Of a DNA stretch of 55,452 bases, positions 50,969 through 55,452 are shown one piece after another. Both the position numbers and the translations under genes were made by a program. Numbering within the stretch: the first letter of the stretch is position 1; each line of letters begins with the position of its first letter. The notes beneath the pieces were generated by a model. The model did no database searches. It was not told the origin of the DNA and worked only from the letters and a program-made list of their open reading frames with translations. The stretch is from contig CAJUCE010000036.1 of the NCBI GenBank assembly GCA_910584865.1, forward strand, positions 1 to 55,452, read 5' to 3'. This DNA is from an uncultured Acetatifactor sp. Lineage in GTDB: Bacteria; Bacillota; Clostridia; Lachnospirales; Lachnospiraceae.

Positions 50969-52189
50969 ATGGAAGAAAAGCGGAAATTCAAGCAGAACCT
51001 GCTGACCCGGGGGCTCCTGGCGGCAGGCTACACAGTGGATGACCACCCGGATTATGTCGTGCTCAAAGACGGCTATGGAACTAGGAAGAGCCTGGACAAT
51101 TACCATGGCGGCTTCACTTTTGAGCGGAAGTGGATCCGTGAGCAGACATTCAGGACGCCCTGCGGGCTGCTGTGCAGGGGGCAGCAGTGCCAGAGCAGCT
51201 TAAGCTGCAGGGGCATCGACTGGACATTTGAAAATGACATGGCGACAGTGTGCTGCCCTTATGAGAAGCCCGAGTGCAGCCTCAGGCATGAGTACCTCCA
51301 GAGGAACCCGGCAATCCGTTTCTGGTGCGAGGTGCACATGACGGCAGAGGAATACCGCTATGAGGGAAGCGTGGAGGAGCTGCAGAAGATCCATGAAAAG
51401 GAGATTCGGGAGAAGGAGACACAATTCAGCCTACAGAGGGGTGGACGCGTCTGCAGGGAGCACATGACCTTCGACAGGGACACCCAGGAATGGCAGATGC
51501 ATTATGACCCTTACCGATGCGGCCAGATACGGTGCGGCGGCCTGTGCCCGGTCCTGGGGCATGAGCTGGACAAGAAGAAAGGGAACGTGTTCTATGACCT
51601 GAAGATAAGGCGCCAGAGGACCGACCTGGACGGGACCCTGTTTGAGGGGCAGGTGGACACCAGCATCACCCGCGGCCGGAAGCTGTTCCCACATCCGGTG
51701 AGCATGGACATCTGCAGGGCCTGCGTGAAGCTGTGCCGGGACAGGATAGAGCGGGATGTCGGCCTGGAATATTCCCGCCAGCTGTTCAATGCCGAATACT
51801 ATGGGAAGGAATTCTCCGTGGAGGTACTGAATGTCCGGGCAGAGCGCAGGGAGTCACGTGACCTGATGCAGGACCTGGAGGACATCCGAAATGGCATCCA
51901 GGTGGTACATGCCTCTGACATGCAGAAGCTGGAAGCACAGGCGAAAAAGGAGAGGAGGAAAAAGACGCATGAGGCGGCGGTGAAGCGCCTGGAGAAGAAG
52001 CTCCTGAAGGATGGGTATGGAAGCCTGGAGGAGTTCAGCCTGGACAGACGCCATGCGGACAGATGGCTGGGAGAGGAGCGGATCGCACAGCTGGAGCGGC
52101 AGCGCCAGGAATCGGAAAGGAGGGAACGGCATGTCCAGATTAGCCTGTCGGATTTGGAGGGAAAGGGGGAAGAAGGGCGTGACATGTAA
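50969..52189 (+). CDS. Cys-rich ICE protein, unknown
   Basis: 406 residues from ATG 50969, which follows GGAGGAG by about 7 bases; the frame is open from 50783 but the earlier ATGs lack a site. The protein has many Cys/His pairs, including CGLLCRGQQCQSSLSCRG, CCPYEKPECSLRH, CRACVKLC and CGQIRCGGLC, indicating several zinc sites in the first ~270 residues. A charged coiled-coil C-terminus follows (EAQAKKERRKKTHEAAVKRLEKK, RIAQLERQRQESERRERH). Probably a DNA-binding protein of the ICE accessory module, cotranscribed with the zinc-ribbon gene. Family unknown. Confidence 0.65.
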   Translation: MEEKRKFKQNLLTRGLLAAGYTVDDHPDYVVLKDGYGTRKSLDNYHGGFTFERKWIREQTFRTPCGLLCRGQQCQSSLSCRGIDWTFENDMATVCCPYEKPECSLRHEYLQRNPAIRFWCEVHMTAEEYRYEGSVEELQKIHEKEIREKETQFSLQRGGRVCREHMTFDRDTQEWQMHYDPYRCGQIRCGGLCPVLGHELDKKKGNVFYDLKIRRQRTDLDGTLFEGQVDTSITRGRKLFPHPVSMDICRACVKLCRDRIERDVGLEYSRQLFNAEYYGKEFSVEVLNVRAERRESRDLMQDLEDIRNGIQVVHASDMQKLEAQAKKERRKKTHEAAVKRLEKKLLKDGYGSLEEFSLDRRHADRWLGEERIAQLERQRQESERRERHVQISLSDLEGKGEEGRDM

Positions 52190-52296
52190 CGCAGATTTCT
52201 AAAAATGGGTAGCCAGCCATATCAATCAAAATCAGATGTAACAGCGACAGGGCATATAGCAGATGCGAACTATATGCCCTATTTGTCTGCCATTGC

Positions 52297-52962
52297 TTAA
52301 TTCCTGACTGAATGATACCAGTCCATCAGGAAACGGAGGTAGTCTTCCCCAGGCTTTTCCGCAACCTGACTGAGGTTCACGCTGCGGATATCCGCAAGGT
52401 TCGGGGTCTTCCCGAGAAGCTGGTCCAATTCTCCCTGGCGGAACCGGATGAGCAGGCCTGCGGCAGAGCCCTTGTCTGTGTAGGCAGCCACGTCTATGGC
52501 ATCATTGCAGCCGGTTTCCCGCCGTTCTTTGCCCAGCTCTGATGTGAAATGCTTCTTCGCCCTGCTGTACAGGTCCATCGCGAGTGTTCCGGCTTTTCTG
52601 CTTTCATCCCCGGAATGCCTCTGGTTAAGAAGGCTTTCCAGATGGATGGAAGCAAACGCTTCCGGAGAGGATTTGAAGTAGAAGAGGAGCATCAGGGCAG
52701 CATGGTATTCGTCATTGGTGAGGGTATAACCAGAAAGCCCCTCAACACGTTCAAGGTATGTCCTTTTGGTTGCCTCCGCTGTTTCAGCTGCCCGGCTTTG
52801 CTCTGCTTCCATTTCGGTGGCCAAACGGATTGCAGGCACCTTGAATTTTTTTCCTATACTATTATGCGCAATGACTGAAGAAGCATTGCAGGATGGACAG
52901 GCGGCGGAAGCGCTGTCGGACTGAAATATATAATGGCATGCGTCACAAGTGAAATAGTTCAT
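52297..52962 (-). CDS. Zinc-ribbon protein, minus strand, unknown
   Basis: 221 residues; the ATG (complement of 52960-52962) has CAGGAGG upstream. The N-terminus is a CxxC-type ribbon (FTCDACHYIF, ACPSCNASSVI), followed by a helical middle (EAEQSRAAETAEATKRTYLERVEGL) and a C-terminal helical domain. DUF2225-like proteins have a similar layout but I cannot confirm. It is opposite in orientation to neighbouring genes, so it has its own promoter, not identified. Confidence 0.6.
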   Translation of the reverse strand: MNYFTCDACHYIFQSDSASAACPSCNASSVIAHNSIGKKFKVPAIRLATEMEAEQSRAAETAEATKRTYLERVEGLSGYTLTNDEYHAALMLLFYFKSSPEAFASIHLESLLNQRHSGDESRKAGTLAMDLYSRAKKHFTSELGKERRETGCNDAIDVAAYTDKGSAAGLLIRFRQGELDQLLGKTPNLADIRSVNLSQVAEKPGEDYLRFLMDWYHSVRN

Positions 52963-53056
52963 GGTATGTCCTCCTGTCTTTTTAACAAAGCGCCTCTGCT
53001 GTATCCTGGCGCCTTTTGATTATAGCATCGCTTATGCTAAGATTCAAGGTACAGGT

Positions 53057-53093
53057 ATGCCGCATATGGCAGGAATGGACCAGGTTCACGGGA
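53057..53093 (+). repeat. 37-bp direct repeat, copy 1
   Basis: ATGCCGCATATGGCAGGAAT begins a 37-bp sequence that recurs at 54534-54570 with a single mismatch (A at 53082, G at 54559). It lies in a gene-free gap upstream of the Rpn gene. Confidence 0.85.
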
Positions 53094-53228
53094 TGACGGA
53101 GAAGAGGTGGAAAGGGCGTGGTATGCAGCAGAAAGGAAAGTACAGCTTAAAGAGACGCATCCAGGGCATGCTGTTTACAGTAGGAAAACAGATGCCGGAG
53201 GTGCGGCATAGAAAAGGAGGAGAAGAAT

Positions 53229-54139
53229 TTGGGTATAAAAGAAAACATTACAACAAAATACATGAGGCAGAAACATATCTTTGCCGACCTGCTCAACTAT
53301 TATATATATGGCGGCAGGCAGGCTATAGACCCGGACAGTCTGCAGGAGCTGGATACCCGTGAGGCGGAAGCCCTCTATGGAGGAAAGGATGGGGACGGTC
53401 AGCCGGCGCAGAGGACAGGTGACGTGATGGGGGCGCTGGTCGCCATGACGGACGGGCGCGCGGCGTACCTGCTCCTGGCAGTGGAGACGCAGCCGGATAT
53501 CTATGATGTGATGCTGGCAGAGAATATGATATACGATGCTTTCCAGTATACAGGACCGGTGTCCGGTGCTGTGGCTTCCCACCGGTGTTCCGGCGATTGC
53601 AGGGGAGCCGATGGGGATGGGTGCCTGTCGGGTTTCATGAAGCAGGGCAGGATCCTGCCTGTAGTGACACTGGTGGTGTATTTTTCTGCCAGGGAATGGG
53701 ACGGGCCGATGTCCCTCCATGAGATGTTCGGGGAACAGGATGCCAGGGTCCTTGCGCTGGTGCCGGATTATAAGATCAACCTGGTCGCACCGGCATCCAT
53801 AAAGGACAGCGACTTTGAAAAATTCCATACATCCCTGAAAGAGGTACTGTCATTCATCAAGTATTCGCAGGATGCCGACAGGCTTTTGGAAGCCGTGGAG
53901 ACAGGAGAAGGGTTCCGGCACCTGGGGCGGGCAGAGGTTGAGGTACTGAACGCATGCGCAGGCGCAAACCTGGAGATGGAAAAAGACAAGGAGGCGATTG
54001 ATGTGTGTGATGTATTTGAAAATTTAACGGAGAAATGGGTCATAGAGGAAAAAAGGAGTCTGCCCGTCGGATGATTGCAAGTGGCAGGCTGGCCGTGGAG
54101 GAAATTGCGGAATATGCGGGCGTGCCTGTACCGGCATAA
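53229..54139 (+). pseudogene. Rpn-family PD-(D/E)XK nuclease (transposase_31), frameshifted near 3' end
   Basis: TTG 53229 is preceded by AAAGGAGG at 53214-53221. The first 281 residues show Rpn features: KYMRQKHIFADLLNYYIYGGR, GDVMGALVAMTDG (catalytic Asp), AYLLLAVETQPDI (catalytic Glu with the family ExQ), then a helical region. The zero frame stops at 54072-54074. One frame over, the text continues KESARRMIASGRLAVEEIAEYAGVPVPA to a TAA at 54137-54139, the usual Rpn C-terminal tail. The frame changes at an A6 run (54046-54053 region), so either an indel or slippage. Rpn proteins are recombination-promoting nucleases; activity without the tail is uncertain. Confidence 0.75.
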
Positions 54140-54298
54140 CCAGTGCGGCCCAATGCCGCAGTAAAAAAGGAAGCGGATAGTTTTTCGGCGAAGAAAGCTA
54201 TCCGTTCTTTTTTAGGGACGGGATCCGGTTCACCAGGATTGATATTCATCGTTAAGCTATCTAAAATCCATCAATATACTATATATTGTGCTTGGATA
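54140..54298. other. Intergenic region after Rpn
   Basis: CTATCCG and the AT-rich stretch around 54170-54225 contain inverted bases (GATAGTTTTTCGGCGAAGAAAGCTATC, split pairing GATAG/CTATC at 54176-54180 and 54198-54202) followed by CGTTCTTTTTTAG: a possible terminator. TATATATTGTGC at 54280-54291 precedes promoter P2 and repeats a motif in both promoters. Confidence 0.4.
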
Positions 54299-54327
54299 TT
54301 GACAGACTCAATATATTGTGCTAAACT
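54299..54327 (+). promoter_or_regulatory. Promoter P2 (paired with 50336-50364)
   Basis: TTGACA (54299-54304), 17-bp spacer ending ATATATTGTGC, TAAACT (54322-54327). A consensus -35 and near-identical spacer to P1. An additional TATATATTGTGCT lies just upstream, a possible operator copy. Confidence 0.75.
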
Positions 54328-54333
54328 GTCCTT

Positions 54334-54425
54334 GTAATTGATTTTTGTGCGTATCCCACATGGGATTCCGGATAATCCACCCGGAGAGCGGACATACATC
54401 CGCATTGCACACGCTGTCAAGTTTG
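54334..54425 (+). ncRNA. Structured 5' leader, copy 2
   Basis: Shares with copy 1 ATTGATTTT(T)GTGCGTAT, the closing stem TGTGC (54346-54350)/GCACA (54407-54411), the hairpin GCGGA-CATACA-TCCGC (54388-54403) and CGCTGTCAAGTTTGTAT. The fifth pair of the hairpin is A-T here and C-G in copy 1, a compensatory change. Variable region contains CCCA-CAT-GGG and TCCGG/CCGGA hairpins. Precedes the 69-aa and YqaJ genes. Confidence 0.6.
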
Positions 54426-54533
54426 TATCCATGTGCCAGTAGTACCACTCTGCCCTTTGGGCGGCGGGCTGCTGGCTTTCTTATTCCGCACGCAGTCCGT
54501 GCATAAACCAGAAGCTATCACAAAACGGCATGA

Positions 54534-54570
54534 ATGCCGCATATGGCAGGAATGGACCGGGTTCACGGGA
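54534..54570 (+). repeat. 37-bp direct repeat, copy 2
   Basis: 36 of 37 bases match 53057-53093. It lies within the untranslated region downstream of leader copy 2. Confidence 0.85.
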
Positions 54571-54762
54571 AGCTGTGGACAACAGGCTTTACGCCCGGTT
54601 CTGGCCCTGCCTTTTTTGCGTGCGGCAACCTGGACAGCCATGCAGGCATGCCCGGAGGCAGAAGCCGCAGTGATGCTATGCAGCATACGCAGCGGACACA
54701 AAGAGACCGCCCAAACGCCCACAGCGGCTTTGAGGAATAAAAAAGAAAGGAAGGCAGAAAGA

Positions 54763-54972
54763 ATGAGCAGAAACAGCAGGAACACGAACAGGAGTACCAG
54801 CAGGAGCCGGCAGACAAGGGCTTTGCTGTCCCCGGAAAGGGCAGCAGCAAGGTTCCCTGCCAGGGAAGCTGTCTGCAGGAAAGCGGGCATGGAAGCCGAT
54901 CTGAGGCACCGCAGCCACTATGCCGCAGTAGGCACCGCCTCCCTCCCCCGCAGGGCCGGAAGGAGGTACTGA
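54763..54972 (+). CDS. Possible small basic protein (69 aa)
   Basis: The ATG at 54763 follows GAAAGGAAGG. The product is Ser/Arg-rich (MSRNSRNTNRSTSRSRQTRA) and ends 3 bases before the YqaJ start. Low-complexity basic composition; another frame here is Gln/Glu-rich, so the true frame is uncertain. It may be a small DNA-binding partner of YqaJ or a chance ORF. Confidence 0.35.
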   Translation: MSRNSRNTNRSTSRSRQTRALLSPERAAARFPAREAVCRKAGMEADLRHRSHYAAVGTASLPRRAGRRY

Positions 54973-54975
54973 CCT

Positions 54976-55404
54976 ATGGCAGAGACCACACAGGAGAGGA
55001 AAAGGTACAGCCCCCTTGTGCTGACAGAAACGGAAAGCCTGTCCCGGGAGCAGTGGCTGGAATACCGCCGCTTGGGGATCGGCGGCAGCGACGTTGCGGC
55101 CATCATGGGCATCTCCCCCTTCCGCACGGCAAGGGACGTCTACTATGACAAGCTTGGTATAGCGGAAGTAGAGGGGTACGAGGGCAACTGGGTGGCCATG
55201 GAGATGGGGAACCTGCTGGAAGGCCTGGTGGCGGAGATATTCCGGCGCAAGACAGGCTTTGAGGTCTACCAGGTCAAGAAGATGCTCCAGCATCCCGTCC
55301 ACCGCTTCATGCTGGCTGACGTGGACAGTTTTATCACCATGCCGGACGGCACGAAAGCCATCCTGGAGATCAAGACCACCAACTACAACGCAGGTCACGG
55401 CTAA
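54976..55404 (+). pseudogene. YqaJ-type viral recombinase/exonuclease, truncated
   Basis: The ATG at 54976 follows GGAAGGAGG. 142 residues carry the YqaJ exonuclease N-terminus: EQWLEYRRLGIGGSDVAAIMGISPFRTARDVYYDKLG, MEMGNLLEGLVAEIFRRKTGF, then DVDSFI and ILEIKTTNYNA, which supplies the catalytic D...ExK residues. The family normally goes on for 150 or more residues after KTTNYNA. Here GHG and a stop follow. Homology ends abruptly near 55391, so another element may be inserted there, or the gene is degraded. Intact, it would resect DNA with a RecT-type annealase during ICE recombination. Confidence 0.8.
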
Positions 55405-55452
55405 TTAGAGGTAATCAAAAGAGGAAAGGAAAAGCACAATCCAGACGGAACC

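Larger units (their letters stand above)
17761..55452 (+). mobile_element. Integrative conjugative element (left part, runs off window)
   Basis: From the broken amidase onward the content is that of a C. difficile CTn-like ICE: partition genes, replication initiator, VirB2/VirB6/VirB4/VirD4-type transfer genes, a cell-wall peptidase, DUF5697/DUF6100/DUF6075 accessory proteins, and YqaJ. The relaxase and integrase are not in the window and should lie to the right. Two AT-rich cargo islands interrupt the GC-rich backbone. The exact left att site is not proven; 17761-17763 is the point where amidase homology stops. Confidence 0.8.

Overview
The window looks like chromosomal DNA of a gut Lachnospiraceae (Clostridia, Bacillota). 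The evidence is strong GGAGG-type ribosome-binding sites, frequent TTG/GTG starts, the conjugation gene family known from Clostridioides difficile CTn elements (CD1107/CD1108/CD1110/CD1115-type proteins), and the DUF5697, DUF6075, DUF6100 and DUF3970 families typical of Lachnospiraceae integrative elements. All family names are recalled from sequence features; no search was run.

Layout. (1) 1-10522: right end of a prophage. It holds two tail/baseplate genes, a holin, an endolysin whose C-terminus is lost at an insertion (about 4430), a two-gene AT-richer cargo (unknown protein plus an ORF6N/PLD-like protein), a 57-aa ORF and two tandem large serine recombinases. (2) 10537-17272: host backbone. 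It holds a bidirectional terminator, tRNA-Ala(CGC) on the minus strand, an HscC-type Hsp70, and a giant protein with a degenerate J-domain that is probably its co-chaperone. A 5'-truncated VUT-family transporter converges on it. (3) 17500-17760: an N-acetylmuramoyl-L-alanine amidase gene cut off after about 87 codons. The cut coincides with a 24-bp imperfect terminal-type inverted repeat and is the probable left edge of an integrative conjugative element (ICE). (4) 17761-55452 (runs off the window): the ICE. It starts with DUF6075, DUF3970, ParA, ParB, a replication-initiator-like gene with an internal 45-bp repeat array, three parS-like palindromes and an ArpU/sigma-like regulator. Then come conjugation genes (pilin-like TrbC/VirB2, VirB6/TrbL, a CD1107-like protein, a C39 peptidase, a PrgI-VirB4 fusion, DUF5697, DUF6100, a VirD4 coupling protein and an S1-domain protein), and finally zinc-ribbon genes, an Rpn-type nuclease and a YqaJ-type recombinase that is cut short at the window edge.

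Two AT-rich cargo islands interrupt the GC-rich ICE backbone, and both look like defence modules. Island 1 (23189-26848) is an overlapping pair: a large helical protein of unknown family and a protein with an Mrr-like nuclease N-terminus, preceded by an intergenic inverted-repeat structure. Island 2 (42569-49915) is divergent. A retropepsin-like aspartic protease with a small partner lies on the minus strand. On the plus strand are an MBL-fold hydrolase, a trypsin-like protease and a Rad50/SMC-like ATPase with an N-terminal domain resembling the middle component of ABC three-component conflict systems. These are the best candidates for undescribed systems.

The ICE also carries two copies of one promoter plus structured 5' leader (50336-50460 and 54299-54425). 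They share a closing stem and a hairpin with a compensatory base-pair change, which suggests a conserved regulatory RNA controlling two operons.
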